This document shows positions 8,347 to 17,584 of a stretch of DNA of 64,000 nt, in pieces. The notes under the pieces are model-generated. The model searched no databases. It saw only the letters and a program-made list of their open reading frames with translations, and was not told the origin of the DNA. The stretch comes from Agathobaculum massiliense (GTDB taxonomy: Bacteria; Bacillota; Clostridia; Oscillospirales; Butyricicoccaceae): assembly GCF_900291975.1 (NCBI RefSeq), contig NZ_OMPN01000001.1, positions 1,674,001 through 1,738,000 of the forward strand, written 5' to 3'. The translations under genes were made by a program, and so were the position numbers. The stretch's first letter is position 1, and the number at the start of each line of letters is the position of its first letter.

Positions 8347-9102
8347 CTATTCTGCGCCGCAAAGCGCGTCCAGCGCGCATCGCGCGGCGCGGACAGCCGC
8401 CTCATCGCACCGCCAGACCTCGAATTCGCTGATGCCGGGCAGCCCCATCGGCACCCCCTCGCGCCGGTAGGTCATGCGGCTGTTTTCTGTCCGCTTGGCG
8501 GACAGGTGGAACGCGTCCGCCCCTGTCATCGGCTGCAGCGCGCGGATCACGTCCGCGTTCACGCCCGCGCCGACCAGGATCTGCGGCCGGCCGCCGCTCC
8601 TCCCGACCAGCTCGCGCAGCAGCGCCGCGCCCTCGGTGCAGCTTGCCTGCCGGCCGGAAGTCAGGATGGTGTCCACGCCCAGACGCCGCGCCGCCGCGAG
8701 CGCCTCAAATGGGTCGCGGCACACGTCGAACGCGCGGTGCAGCGTGATCCCGCAGCCGCCCGCCAGCGCGATCAGCTCCGCCATGCGCGGCTCGTCCAGC
8801 GTTCCGTCCGCCCGAAGCACGCCGATCACGACCCCATCCGCCCCCAGCGCGGCAAAGCGCCTGACCTGCCGCCGCAGCAGCTCGAACTCCTCCTCCGAAT
8901 ACAGGAAATCCCCGAACCGCGGCCGCAGCAGCACGCGGATCGGGATATCCACCCGCCTGCGCACCATGCGGAATAGGTCCTCATCCGGCGAGGTGCCGCC
9001 GATCACCAGGTTCGCGCACAGCTCGAGCCGCATCGCGCCGCCGCGCGCCGCGCTGACCGCGGATTCGACCGAATCCACGCATACCTCCAGCACCCGTGCC
9101 AT
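8347..9102 (-). CDS. cutC: CutC family protein (copper homeostasis)
   Basis: A 251-residue TIM-barrel protein of the CutC family, historically linked to copper tolerance but of unsettled biochemical function. Family hallmarks are LEVCVDSVESAVSAARGGA and RLELCANLVIGGTSP near the N-terminus, IRVLLRPRFGDF, the HRAFD segment and ILTSGRQ. Length is normal. It has its own promoter and precedes the antiterminator gene by 10 bp. In many Firmicutes cutC sits by sugar-catabolic genes, as here. Confidence 0.9.
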   Translation of the reverse strand: MARVLEVCVDSVESAVSAARGGAMRLELCANLVIGGTSPDEDLFRMVRRRVDIPIRVLLRPRFGDFLYSEEEFELLRRQVRRFAALGADGVVIGVLRADGTLDEPRMAELIALAGGCGITLHRAFDVCRDPFEALAAARRLGVDTILTSGRQASCTEGAALLRELVGRSGGRPQILVGAGVNADVIRALQPMTGADAFHLSAKRTENSRMTYRREGVPMGLPGISEFEVWRCDEAAVRAARCALDALCGAE

Positions 9103-9177
9103 GTCCCATCCCTCCCTTTATCAGGGCGCTTCCCGCCCGATTGCGCCGCGCCCCGTCCGGCGCAGCTATTTGCTTTC

Positions 9178-9206
9178 AGTATACCATGCGCCGCAGCCGC
9201 GGTCAA
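9178..9206 (-). promoter_or_regulatory. Promoter of cutC-licT
   Basis: Minus-strand TTGACC, 17 bp, TATACT; a near-consensus sigma-A promoter facing away from the trkA promoter. Confidence 0.8.
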
Positions 9207-9240
9207 CGCCGCCGCGGCGCGCAATATCTTCGGAAAGATA

Positions 9241-9269
9241 TTGTCTTTTTGCCGGTAAAACGGTATAAT
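9241..9269 (+). promoter_or_regulatory. Promoter of trkA-trkH
   Basis: TTGTCT, 17 bp, TATAAT, 48 bp before the trkA start. Confidence 0.8.
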
Positions 9270-9316
9270 CGCTATGGGCATTAAGAAAATATTAAGATTC
9301 GTATCGGAGGCGCATT

Positions 9317-10690
9317 ATGCGTATCATTATTGTAGGCTGTGGCAAGGTCGGCTCAGCTTTGGCCGAGCACCTTTCCAGCGAGGGGCATGACCTGACGCTC
9401 ATCGACCTGTCCGAGCGACGGCTGGAGGACCTGACCACCTCGCTTGACGTGGCCTCAGTCAAAGGCAGCGGCACCAGCTACCATGTGCTGCAAAGCGCCG
9501 GCATCGAGGACTGCGACCTGCTGATCGCCGTAACCGCACATGACGAGATCAACCTGCTCTCCTGCCTGATCGCGCGCAAGGCATCGGGCTGCCATACCAT
9601 CGCGCGCGTGCGCGATCCGGAATATGTTTCCGAGGTCGGCTTTATCCGCGATGAACTTGGCCTGTCCATGGTCATCAATCCGGAGTTATCCACGGCGCGG
9701 GTCGTTTCCCGCCTGATCCGTTTCCCCTCCGCAATCGGCGTGAGCACGTTTGCCAAGGGGCGTATCGAGCTGCTGGACATCCGCCTCCCGTCCGGCTCCC
9801 GTCTGGCGGGCATGCCGGTCTGCGAGATCAACGTCTCGCTGCATACCCATGTGCTGCTGTGCATGGTTCGGCGGGCGGGTACCACCTTTATCCCCAAGGG
9901 CGACTTTATCCTGCAGGCGGGCGACGATATCACGATCATTATTCCCCCAAACGAGCAGGTCTATTTCTTTGAAAAGATCGGCGTGCCGCACAGCCATATC
10001 GGCTCGGCCATGCTGGTGGGTGGCGGAAAAATATCGTTTTTCCTGGCCGGCATACTGCTCAACTCGGGCATTTCGGTCAAGATCATCGAAAACCGGCTCG
10101 ACCGCTGCGAGATGCTGTCCGAGCTGCTGCCCGGCGCGACCATCATCCACGGCGACGGCACCGACCGCGACCTGCTCGACGAGGAGGGGCTGGCCACCTG
10201 CGGCGCCTTTATCGCCCTGACCGGCATGGACGAGGAAAACATCCTGCTCGCGCTGCATGCGGGCCGCCATTCCAAGGCCAAGCTGTTCACTAAGATCAAC
10301 CGCGTCAATTTCGAGGAGGTCATCGAAAGCCTGCCCATCGGCGCCATCATCCGCCCTAAGCAGACGACCGCCGACCTCATCAGCCAGTACACCCGCGCGA
10401 TGCAGAATTCCATGGGCTCCAATGTGGAAACGCTGCACGAGCTGCGCGGCGCGGAGGCGCTCGAATTCCGCGTGGCCGCGCACGACCTGACCGGCGTGCC
10501 GCTGCAGGACATGCCCATCCGGCCCGACGTGCTGCTGTGCTGCATCAACCGCCGCGGCAAGCGGATCATCCCGCGCGGCCAGGACATACTGCAGGAGGGG
10601 GACACAGTCATCGTCGTTTCCACCCGCGAGGGCATGAACGACCTGCAGGATATCTTTCTGCCCCGTGAAACGGAGGAACAGAGGCCATGA
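9317..10690 (+). CDS. trkA: Trk potassium uptake regulator TrkA
   Basis: A 457-residue cytosolic gating subunit with two tandem RCK units, each with a Rossmann NAD(H)/nucleotide domain and a TrkA-C domain. The first opens with RIIIVGCGKVGSALAEHLSS and the second with AMLVGGGKISFFLAGIL at about residue 230. It binds the TrkH channel and controls K+ uptake in response to nucleotides. The ATG at 9317 has CGGAGGCG upstream. Its stop overlaps the trkH start by 4 bp (ATGA), implying translational coupling. Confidence 0.95.
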   Translation: MRIIIVGCGKVGSALAEHLSSEGHDLTLIDLSERRLEDLTTSLDVASVKGSGTSYHVLQSAGIEDCDLLIAVTAHDEINLLSCLIARKASGCHTIARVRDPEYVSEVGFIRDELGLSMVINPELSTARVVSRLIRFPSAIGVSTFAKGRIELLDIRLPSGSRLAGMPVCEINVSLHTHVLLCMVRRAGTTFIPKGDFILQAGDDITIIIPPNEQVYFFEKIGVPHSHIGSAMLVGGGKISFFLAGILLNSGISVKIIENRLDRCEMLSELLPGATIIHGDGTDRDLLDEEGLATCGAFIALTGMDEENILLALHAGRHSKAKLFTKINRVNFEEVIESLPIGAIIRPKQTTADLISQYTRAMQNSMGSNVETLHELRGAEALEFRVAAHDLTGVPLQDMPIRPDVLLCCINRRGKRIIPRGQDILQEGDTVIVVSTREGMNDLQDIFLPRETEEQRP

Positions 10691-12132
10691 ATCACGCTAT
10701 GGTGTGCTACCTGGTCGGCTGGATGTTGAGTGTGGAGGGCGGCATCCTGCTGCTGCCCATGCTGACAGCAGTTATCTACCAGGAACCGATCGCGTTCGCC
10801 TATTTGGCCGTGTCCGCGCTCTGTCTGGTCTTTTCCTGCCTGTTTACCCGCTGCAAGCCCAAGAACACCCGCTTTTACGCGCGGGAGGGCTTTGTCACCG
10901 TATCGCTGTGCTGGATCGTACTCGCGCTGACCGGCGCGCTCCCGTTCTGGCTCAGCGGCGAGATCCCCTCCTATGTGGACGCGCTTTTTGAAAGCATCTC
11001 CGGCTTCACCACAACCGGCGCGACCATCCTTGGCGATGTGGAGGCGCTGTCGCACGCCTCGCTTCTTTGGCGCAGCCTGACCCACTGGGTCGGCGGCATG
11101 GGCGTGCTGGTGTTCATGCTGGCCGTGCTCCCGCTCGCAGGCGGGCAGACGATCTACCTGATGCGAGCGGAAAGCCCCGGTCCATCGGTAAACAAGCTGT
11201 CGCCCCACCTGCGCGACACCGCGTTCATCCTGTACGCGATCTACCTGGGTATGACCGTTCTGGAAATCGTGCTGCTGCTGCTCGGCGGCATGCCGCTGTT
11301 CGATGCCGTCAATACTGCTCTGGCAACGGCCGGCACGGGCGGCTTCGGCATCTGGAACAACTCCATGGCGCATTACAGCGGCTATTACCTGCAGGCCGTG
11401 GTCACGCTGTTTATGATCCTGTTCGGCGTAAATTTCAACATCTATTTCCTGATCCTGACGCGCCGCTGGAAGCAGGCGCTCCGGATCGAGGAGCTGCGCG
11501 TTTACCTTGGCGTAATTGCCGCCTCCGCCCTGCTGATCGCGTGCAACGTCCGTCATCTGTTCGGCGGCTTTTTTGACAGCCTGCACCACGCGCTGTTCCA
11601 GGTCGCCTCCATCATCACGACCACCGGCTTCGCCACGGTGGACTTCAACCAGTGGCCCGCGTTCAGCAAGTGCATCCTGGTGCTGCTCATGTTCATCGGC
11701 GCCTGCGCCGGCTCCACCGGCGGCGGCATCAAATGCTCGCGTGTCCTGCTGATGTGCAAAAGCATCAAAAAGGAGATGCAGTTCCTGATCCATCCGCGCT
11801 CGGTGCGCGTCAATAAGATGGACGGCCGGCGCGTGCAGCATGAGGTTATGCGCTCGGTCAATGTATTCCTGATCGCCTATCTGATCATTTTTATCCTGTC
11901 CACTCTCGCGCTGTGCCTTTCCAGCCAAGACCTTGTCACAAATTTTACCGCGGTCGCGGCCACGCTCAACAACGTCGGCCCTGGCCTGGAGCTGGTCGGT
12001 CCGTCTTCCAATTTCGGCTTTTTCGACCCGCTCAGCAAGATCGTGCTGATGTTCAACATGCTGGCGGGACGCTTGGAGCTGTTCCCCATGCTGCTGCTGT
12101 TTGCGCCGGATACCTGGCGCAGAAACCGCTGA
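10687..12132 (+). CDS. trkH: Potassium channel subunit TrkH
   Basis: A 481-residue integral membrane K+ translocating subunit of the TrkH/KtrB superfamily. Selectivity-filter loops are visible: SISGFTTTGATIL in the first repeat, ATAGTGGFGIWNNS in the second, ASIITTTGFATVDF in the third and TLNNVGPGLELVG in the fourth. SCAGSTGGGIK-like ACAGSTGGGIKCSR is also conserved. It overlaps trkA by 4 bp and ends just before a strong bidirectional terminator. Confidence 0.95.
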   Translation: MNHAMVCYLVGWMLSVEGGILLLPMLTAVIYQEPIAFAYLAVSALCLVFSCLFTRCKPKNTRFYAREGFVTVSLCWIVLALTGALPFWLSGEIPSYVDALFESISGFTTTGATILGDVEALSHASLLWRSLTHWVGGMGVLVFMLAVLPLAGGQTIYLMRAESPGPSVNKLSPHLRDTAFILYAIYLGMTVLEIVLLLLGGMPLFDAVNTALATAGTGGFGIWNNSMAHYSGYYLQAVVTLFMILFGVNFNIYFLILTRRWKQALRIEELRVYLGVIAASALLIACNVRHLFGGFFDSLHHALFQVASIITTTGFATVDFNQWPAFSKCILVLLMFIGACAGSTGGGIKCSRVLLMCKSIKKEMQFLIHPRSVRVNKMDGRRVQHEVMRSVNVFLIAYLIIFILSTLALCLSSQDLVTNFTAVAATLNNVGPGLELVGPSSNFGFFDPLSKIVLMFNMLAGRLELFPMLLLFAPDTWRRNR

Positions 12133-12152
12133 CGCGGCGCCGTACAAACGCG

Positions 12153-12184
12153 AAAAACCCCCGAAGCCTACTTCGGGGGTTTTT
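12153..12184. terminator. Bidirectional terminator between trkH and pgm
   Basis: Stem ACCCCCGAAG / CTTCGGGGGT, 4-nt loop, with A-tract left and T-tract right. Confidence 0.92.
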
Positions 12185-12200
12185 CAGCGGATCCCGCTGT

Positions 12201-13928
12201 TCAGCGGACGATCTCCTTTGCCGCGGCGGAGAGTGCCTCCACCTTTTCGGCGGCCGCCGCCTTGCTGTCGCCCTTGGCCATGATATAGACCTTGACCTTA
12301 GGTTCGGTGCCGGACGGACGGATGATAAATGTCGTTCCGCCCTCCAGTTCGTAATACATGACGTTCTGGCCTTTCAGCTCCATCTGCTCCGCGCTGCCGT
12401 CCGCCATGCGGGTGCGGATGCCGGACATATAATCGCGGGTGTACTCCACCTGATGCGTGCCGATCCTGCCGAGCGGCTTTTCGCGCAACTCTGCCATCAG
12501 TTCTTTCATGCGCGTCAAGCCGGAAACGCCGGGCATGGTGATGGAAACCGTCTTTTCGCAGTAATAGCCGTATTTTTCGTACATTTCCTCCATCGCGTCG
12601 TACAGGGTCTTGCCCTGCGTGCGGTAATAGGCCGCCATCTCCGCGATCAGCATGGAGGCGGTCACGGCGTCCTTGTCGCGCGCGTAGTCGCCCGCGAGAT
12701 AGCCGTAGGACTCCTCAAACGCAAAGAGGTACTTGTGCGAGCCGGTCTTTTCAAACTGCTTGATCTTTTCGGCCAGGAATTTGAAGCCCGTGAACGTATC
12801 AAAGCACGCCACGCCGTTCTTTTCCGCCGCTGCGCGTGCCATCTCAGTCGTCACGATCGACTTGAGCACCGCCGGATGCGCGGGCATGGTGTTCGTCAGC
12901 TTGCGGGCGGTGATGATGTAATCGATCAGCAGCACGCCCACCTGGTTGCCCGAAAGGGTGACATAATCGCCGGTCTTGTCCTTGAGCACAATGCCGGTAC
13001 GGTCGGCGTCCGGATCCGTGCCGATAATGAGGTCGACATCGTTCCGCCGCGCCAGCTCGATCGCCAGGTTGAAGCCTTCCTTGTATTCCGGATTGGGGTT
13101 TTTAACCGTCGGGAAGTCCCCGTCGATCTTCATCTGCTCCGGCTCGCAGATGATATGCTTATAGCCCAGCCGGCGCAGGATCTCCGGCACCAGGCGGTAG
13201 CCCGCGCCGTGGAACGGGGTGTAGACCAGCTTAAACTCATCCGCGACCTGCTTTACACAGTCCGGATTGACTGCGACCTTGAGCACCTCGTTGAGATATG
13301 CCTCGTCCGTTTCCCTGCCCAGAATGCGGATCATGCCGCTTTCCACAAATGCGCCGTAGTCGCCCGTGCGCACGCCGCTGAAAATATCGGTCGCCGCCAT
13401 TTCCTTGGCGACCACGTCGGCCTCCGCGGGGGGCAGCTGCGCGCCATCCTCCCAATACACCTTATAACCGTTGTATTCCTTAGGATTGTGGGATGCGGTG
13501 ATATTGATGCCCGCGATGCAGCCGTAATGGCGGATCGCAAAAGAAAGCTCTGGGGTCGGACGAAGCTCGTCGAACAGCAGGGTCTTGATGCCGCTCGCCG
13601 CAAGGATGCAGGCCGACTGTTTGGCAAATTCAGGCGAAAAATGGCGGCTGTCGTACGCGATCGCAACACCGCGGTCCATGGCGGCTTTTCCGTTGGATAC
13701 GATCAGGTTGGCCAAGCCCTGAGCGGCCTGTCCCACGGTAAAACGGTTCATGCGGTTGAGGCCTACGCCAAGCACGCCGCGCAGGCCGGCTGTTCCAAAG
13801 GACAGCGGGGCAAAAAAGCGGCTTTCGATCTCTTCCTTATTTTCCTGAACGGACTGAAGCTCCGCGCGCTCGTTCTCAGTAAGCGCCGGATTCTCCAGCC
13901 AACGTTTGTATTCTGCAATATAGTCCAT
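12201..13928 (-). CDS. pgm: Phosphoglucomutase/phosphomannomutase (alpha-D-phosphohexomutase)
   Basis: A 575-residue phospho-sugar mutase interconverting hexose 1- and 6-phosphates. It shows the catalytic phosphoserine loop NITASHNPKEYNGYK at about residue 145, the metal loop IGTDPDADRTGI, the sugar loop FEESYGYL and the C-terminal phosphate-binding RPSGTEPKVKVY. Start ATG at 13928 has AGGTGAT upstream; an open frame extending to 14087 lacks a ribosome site. The length and N-terminal FGTAGLRGVLG match the long Firmicutes form. It would feed glucose-1-P to cell-wall and surface-glycan precursors. Confidence 0.94.
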   Translation of the reverse strand: MDYIAEYKRWLENPALTENERAELQSVQENKEEIESRFFAPLSFGTAGLRGVLGVGLNRMNRFTVGQAAQGLANLIVSNGKAAMDRGVAIAYDSRHFSPEFAKQSACILAASGIKTLLFDELRPTPELSFAIRHYGCIAGINITASHNPKEYNGYKVYWEDGAQLPPAEADVVAKEMAATDIFSGVRTGDYGAFVESGMIRILGRETDEAYLNEVLKVAVNPDCVKQVADEFKLVYTPFHGAGYRLVPEILRRLGYKHIICEPEQMKIDGDFPTVKNPNPEYKEGFNLAIELARRNDVDLIIGTDPDADRTGIVLKDKTGDYVTLSGNQVGVLLIDYIITARKLTNTMPAHPAVLKSIVTTEMARAAAEKNGVACFDTFTGFKFLAEKIKQFEKTGSHKYLFAFEESYGYLAGDYARDKDAVTASMLIAEMAAYYRTQGKTLYDAMEEMYEKYGYYCEKTVSITMPGVSGLTRMKELMAELREKPLGRIGTHQVEYTRDYMSGIRTRMADGSAEQMELKGQNVMYYELEGGTTFIIRPSGTEPKVKVYIMAKGDSKAAAAEKVEALSAAAKEIVR

Positions 13929-13965
13929 TGGTATCACCTCATCCTGTAATTTGGCCAAAGCCACT

Positions 13966-13994
13966 ATATAAATTATACAATATCTATCTGTCAA
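13966..13994 (-). promoter_or_regulatory. Promoter of pgm
   Basis: Minus-strand TTGACA, 17 bp, TTATAT. A TATAAT also lies inside the spacer, but at the wrong distance. Confidence 0.6.
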
Positions 13995-14225
13995 TGCAAG
14001 GGCTTTTGTGCGAATTCGTGAAAAGCACCTGATACTCCGGCACTTATATACAAATATAAATATGCATTTTTGTGTATATTGTTTCATTGCAGTAAGGTTT
14101 TACAAACAAAACAAAAATCAGGGAAAAATTTATTTGGCATCTATGGTTATTCATTGCCTTTCCTGCATATAAGGAAAATATGCTTCAATTTTCCATTTTT
14201 ATAAAATGTTTATTTTAGAGGGTAT
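13995..14225. other. AT-rich intergenic region before silent cassette A
   Basis: About 230 bp of low-GC sequence unlike the coding neighbours. I see no ribosome site leading into cassette A and no RNA gene. An ATG at 14206 opens in frame with cassette A but has no Shine-Dalgarno sequence. Confidence 0.5.
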
Positions 14226-14280
14226 TTTTGACCGCATTCCGGCAATTTCCTCTATATTATGTGCAGTATCGCGCCATCAG
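14226..14280 (+). repeat. 55-bp upstream flank shared by cassettes A and D
   Basis: It matches the reverse complement of 38175-38229 at 51 of 55 positions, ending in GCCATCAG. Sequences further upstream in the two places are unrelated. It includes TTGAC and TATATT boxes at a poor 19-bp spacing. Confidence 0.8.
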
Positions 14281-14351
14281 AAAAAGGTTCTCGCACTGGT
14301 GCTGGCGTTCGCATGCGCGTTCACCATGTTTGCCGGTGCGGCGTTCACGGA
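14281..14351 (+). repeat. 71-bp recombination-candidate block, copy A
   Basis: Starts AAAAAGGTTCTCGCACTGG and encodes the signal-peptide core. Present six times in the window; preceded here by GCCATCAG at 14273-14280. Confidence 0.85.
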
Positions 14352-17300
14352 CGAGGCCGATATCCAGGCCAAGGACGCCGTGAACATGCTGACGGCGCTG
14401 GGCGTAATCGAGGGCGACCCCGATGGCTCCTTCCGTCCGGACGCAACCGTTACCCGTGCGGAAATGGCGAAGATGATCTTCGTTGTCCGCAACAACTCCA
14501 TTGACGACTCGGCTTACGAGAACAACTCCTCTAAGCTGACCGACATCAACAGCCACTGGGCCAAGGGCTACATCAAGTTCTGCGAGTCCCAGGGCATCAT
14601 CGCCGGCTACGGCGACAACACCTTCAAGCCCGACGCGACCGTAACCGGCGTGGAGGCTGCGAAGATGCTGCTCGTTCTGGCAGGCTACGACGCTGACAAG
14701 GCTGGTCTGGTAGGCCACAACTGGTCCACCAACACCCTGCGTTACGCTGGCTCCGCCGGCCTGCTGGACGACGTCAACTCCGGCCTGGAGCAGGGCCTGC
14801 CGCGTCAGTACGCCGCGCAGATGATCGCAAATACGCTGGACACCAACCGCGTGAAGTGGTCCACCGACTCCGATTCCTTTGACGACATCCTCAACGGCGG
14901 CGTCAAGGAAACTGTCGGCTCCGCTTACATGGGCCTGTCCTACGACTACGGCACCCTGACCTCGATCGAGACCGACTCCCTGACGATCAAGATCGATGCT
15001 GACTACGACTCTGATAACTACCACAACTCCGACCGTAACTACAGCAACGGCGACCTGGTCAACTTCACCAAGGTTTCCGAGGACTACACCTCCCTGCTGG
15101 GCCAGAAGGTCAAGGTCATGTTCAAGGATGGCAAGACCAACAATGTCCTCGGCGTTTACGCGGTTTCCGACAACACCGTTTACAACACCCTGATGAAGAA
15201 TGTTGAGCTGGACGGCCAGAAGCTGAAGTTTGAAGGTTCTTCCTACTCTGTGGACAGCACCAAGTCGATCGACCTGACCTTTGTCGGCATTGACGGCGTT
15301 GAAACCGACACGGTTGCGTACACCTACTTTGACAAGGATGCTGCTGCGAATGAGCACGACACCAATGGCAACACCTCCTTGGCTGAGGTAACCTTTGTTG
15401 ACTCCGACGGCAACAACAAGATCGACACCGCGATCGTATTTGAGAAGATCGGCGGCGAAGTGACCAACGTTGCTTCCGACAAGATCACCTTTGCCGGCAA
15501 GTCCTACAAGTTTGCCGATGAAATCATCGATGAAGAGCTGGAAGCGGACGATTACGCGGTAATGTCCTACAGCATGTACGAGGACTGCAAGGAAATCGTC
15601 AAGGCTGACATTGTCACCGACGAGCTGGAGGGCAGCAAGAACAAGACCTCGGATAACGGCAACTACAGCCAGTACGAGATCGCCGGCACCTGGTATAACA
15701 TCGACACCACGGACAGCGACACCGGCTATGAGAACGTATCCGTAGGCGACACCGTTAAGGCGTATGTTGCCAACGGCGTTATCCTGAACGTTGACACCGA
15801 CGACGGCACGGGCGCAATCCCGACCAATGTCGCGGTTGTTGTCGGTAACGGCAGCGGCTCGACCACCCTGTACGGCGATCAGGTCAAGCTGCGTTACTTC
15901 GACGGCACGCTCAAGACTGTCACGATCGACAGTGATAACAGCATCGCAGGCAACGACACTCAGCTCGGCCGTGCGTACAAGGTTTCCGGCAGCGACAGCG
16001 CTACCAAGCTGGAAGAGCTGAAGAACCAGAAGTACAACGGCTACCTGGCGCTGGTCTATGGCAGCGAAGACGCTAAGAACGTTGCACTGGGCAGCAACAA
16101 CACGATTGCCGGCAAGCGCGTCGCGGACGACGCTGTGATCGTTGTTTGGGACGAGAACGGCTCCTCCAAGACCATCACCGGCAAGCAGTTCAACAACCTG
16201 ACCTCCTCCGCTGATCTGGTAACCACCAAGGGCGCTGGCGCGGTATTCACCAAGGATTACAACGGTCTGGACCGTGTCCGCTTGGCCTCTGTTGAGGTTA
16301 AGTCTGGTTCTACCATTGGCGATATCTCCGGCACCTCCAACGATAACTACGGCTACATCACCGCGGACGCGGTTGAGCGCAGCAACGGCGACGTCACCTA
16401 CACCCTGTGGAACGGCTCCGAGAACCTGACCGTTAAGGAAGAGAACGGCACCGCGAGCGACCGCGCCAAGGGTACCGTGATTGGTTACGGCAGCATCGAT
16501 GCTGACGGCTACATCCAGGATGTTGACGACAGCTACGGCCTGCTCAAGAGCGTAAGCAACACCACGCCGAGCCAGAGCAACCTGGCGGTAGGCGCGAACA
16601 AGGCTTCCACCACCCGCTCCATCTCGGTTGGCGACAACCAGCTGAACGTCACCGCGGACACCAAGGTGCTCGTGATTGACTCCAGCGAGGACGACGACGC
16701 GATCGGCCAGGAATACATCTACGGCACGACCACGCTGCGCAAGGCTGACAAGGATGTTAACGACGATTACATGAACAACGTTGCATATATCCTTGACGAG
16801 GCTGTGGTTGATGGCGAGGCTGATCTTGAGCTCCTGATCATCGACAACACCGGCAAGTTCGATTGGATCGACGATGGCAGCAGCGACGATGAGGAAGAGG
16901 AAGAAGAGGGCGGTTCTTCTACCAAGGATAACATTACGGTTACCACTGATGCTTCTCTGGCAGTTGATAAAGTCCTGACCTCTATCGATGGCTCCGGCAA
17001 CCTGACCATTGCTCTGCCTGCACCGACCGGCGCGGCTTCTGTAACTGCAGATATTACCGTTAAGGTTGATGGTATCAACGCTACGGCTGCCGAGGGTTCG
17101 ATTACCGTCGATCAGAAGACCTGGACTGTTACCGGCAAGAACCTGAGCGACAAGAATAAGATCACGGTTGACGTGAAGAACTACAAGGTAGTTATGACGG
17201 TCGCTGAGGGTGCTCTGACACTGTCTGATGTTCCGGCTAAACCGGTTGATGGAACGGCTGAGGCTGCTTTGCCTACAACTGCTCCGACAACCACTCAGGC

Positions 17301-17517
17301 CGGCTTGGGTACGATTAGCGCTGTAACTTGGGCTGAAACCACGGATAATGGTACGCCTAACCAGGTTGATAGCACGGATGTTTGGACTGCAACGTTCACC
17401 ATTGCAGCAGATAACGGCTACCAGTTTGTGAACGGCGGCACTTACACTTTGGGCGGAGCGACAGTAACTGCGACCACAACTCAGTTAACGGTTGTATTTA
17501 CGTTCACCATTGATTAA
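14281..17517 (+). CDS. Silent S-layer (SLH) cassette A
   Basis: A 1078-codon open frame for an S-layer-type protein without its own start region. From the 71-bp block it encodes a signal-peptide core (KKVLALVLAFACAFTMFAGA), then three SLH modules (about residues 25-185) that bind pyruvylated cell-wall polymer, a conserved central region including LLGQKVKVMFKDGKTNN, a long Asp/Gly/Thr-rich body, a DDEEEEEEGG linker and a C-terminal Ig-like domain. It would be exported and form or join the surface layer. The only upstream in-frame ATG (14206) has no ribosome site. The C-terminal segment uses more AT-rich codons than the SLH part, a sign of mosaicism. Terminator and T1 gene follow, convergent. 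Confidence 0.82.
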   Translation, partial: KKVLALVLAFACAFTMFAGAAFTDEADIQAKDAVNMLTALGVIEGDPDGSFRPDATVTRAEMAKMIFVVRNNSIDDSAYENNSSKLTDINSHWAKGYIKFCESQGIIAGYGDNTFKPDATVTGVEAAKMLLVLAGYDADKAGLVGHNWSTNTLRYAGSAGLLDDVNSGLEQGLPRQYAAQMIANTLDTNRVKWSTDSDSFDDILNGGVKETVGSAYMGLSYDYGTLTSIETDSLTIKIDADYDSDNYHNSDRNYSNGDLVNFTKVSEDYTSLLGQKVKVMFKDGKTNNVLGVYAVSDNTVYNTLMKNVELDGQKLKFEGSSYSVDSTKSIDLTFVGIDGVETDTVAYTYFDKDAAANEHDTNGNTSLAEVTFVDSDGNNKIDTAIVFEKIGGEVTNVASDKITFAGKSYKFADEIIDEELEADDYAVMSYSMYEDCKEIVKADIVTDELEGSKNKTSDNGNYSQYEIAGTWYNIDTTDSDTGYENVSVGDTVKAYVANGVILNVDTDDGTGAIPTNVAVVVGNGSGSTTLYGDQVKLRYFDGTLKTVTIDSDNSIAGNDTQLGRAYKVSGSDSATKLEELKNQKYNGYLALVYGSEDAKNVALGSNNTIAGKRVADDAVIVVWDENGSSKTITGKQFNNLTSSADLVTTKGAGAVFTKDYNGLDRVRLASVEVKSGSTIGDISGTSNDNYGYITADAVERSNGDVTYTLWNGSENLTVKEENGTASDRAKGTVIGYGSIDADGYIQDVDDSYGLLKSVSNTTPSQSNLAVGANKASTTRSISVGDNQLNVTADTKVLVIDSSEDDDAIGQEYIYGTTTLRKADKDVNDDYMNNVAYILDEAVVDGEADLELLIIDNTGKFDWIDDGSSDDEEEEEEGGSSTKDNITVTTDASLAVDKVLTSIDGSGNLTIALPAPTGAASVTADITVKVDGINATAAEGSITVDQKTWTVTGKNLSDKNKITVDVKNYKVVMTVAEGALTLSDVPAKPVDGTAEAALPTTAPTTTQAGLGTISAVTWAETTDNGTPNQVDSTDVWTATFTIAADNGYQFVNGGTYTLGGATVTATTTQLTVVFTFTID

Positions 17518-17540
17518 GGTATTCGCTACAATCCGTATGG

Positions 17541-17574
17541 AAAGGGGCTTCTCTCATATGAGAGGAGCCCCTTT
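17541..17574. terminator. Bidirectional terminator between cassette A and T1
   Basis: Long stem AAAGGGGCT ... AGCCCCTTTT with an inner CTCTCATATGAGAG palindrome. Confidence 0.88.
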
Positions 17575-17584
17575 TGTTTCAAGT

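Noticed and set aside
14206-14280. ATG at 14206 as the start of cassette A
   Set aside because: In frame, but without a Shine-Dalgarno sequence, and it would place a non-signal stretch before the signal-peptide core. The matching position in cassette D has no ATG.
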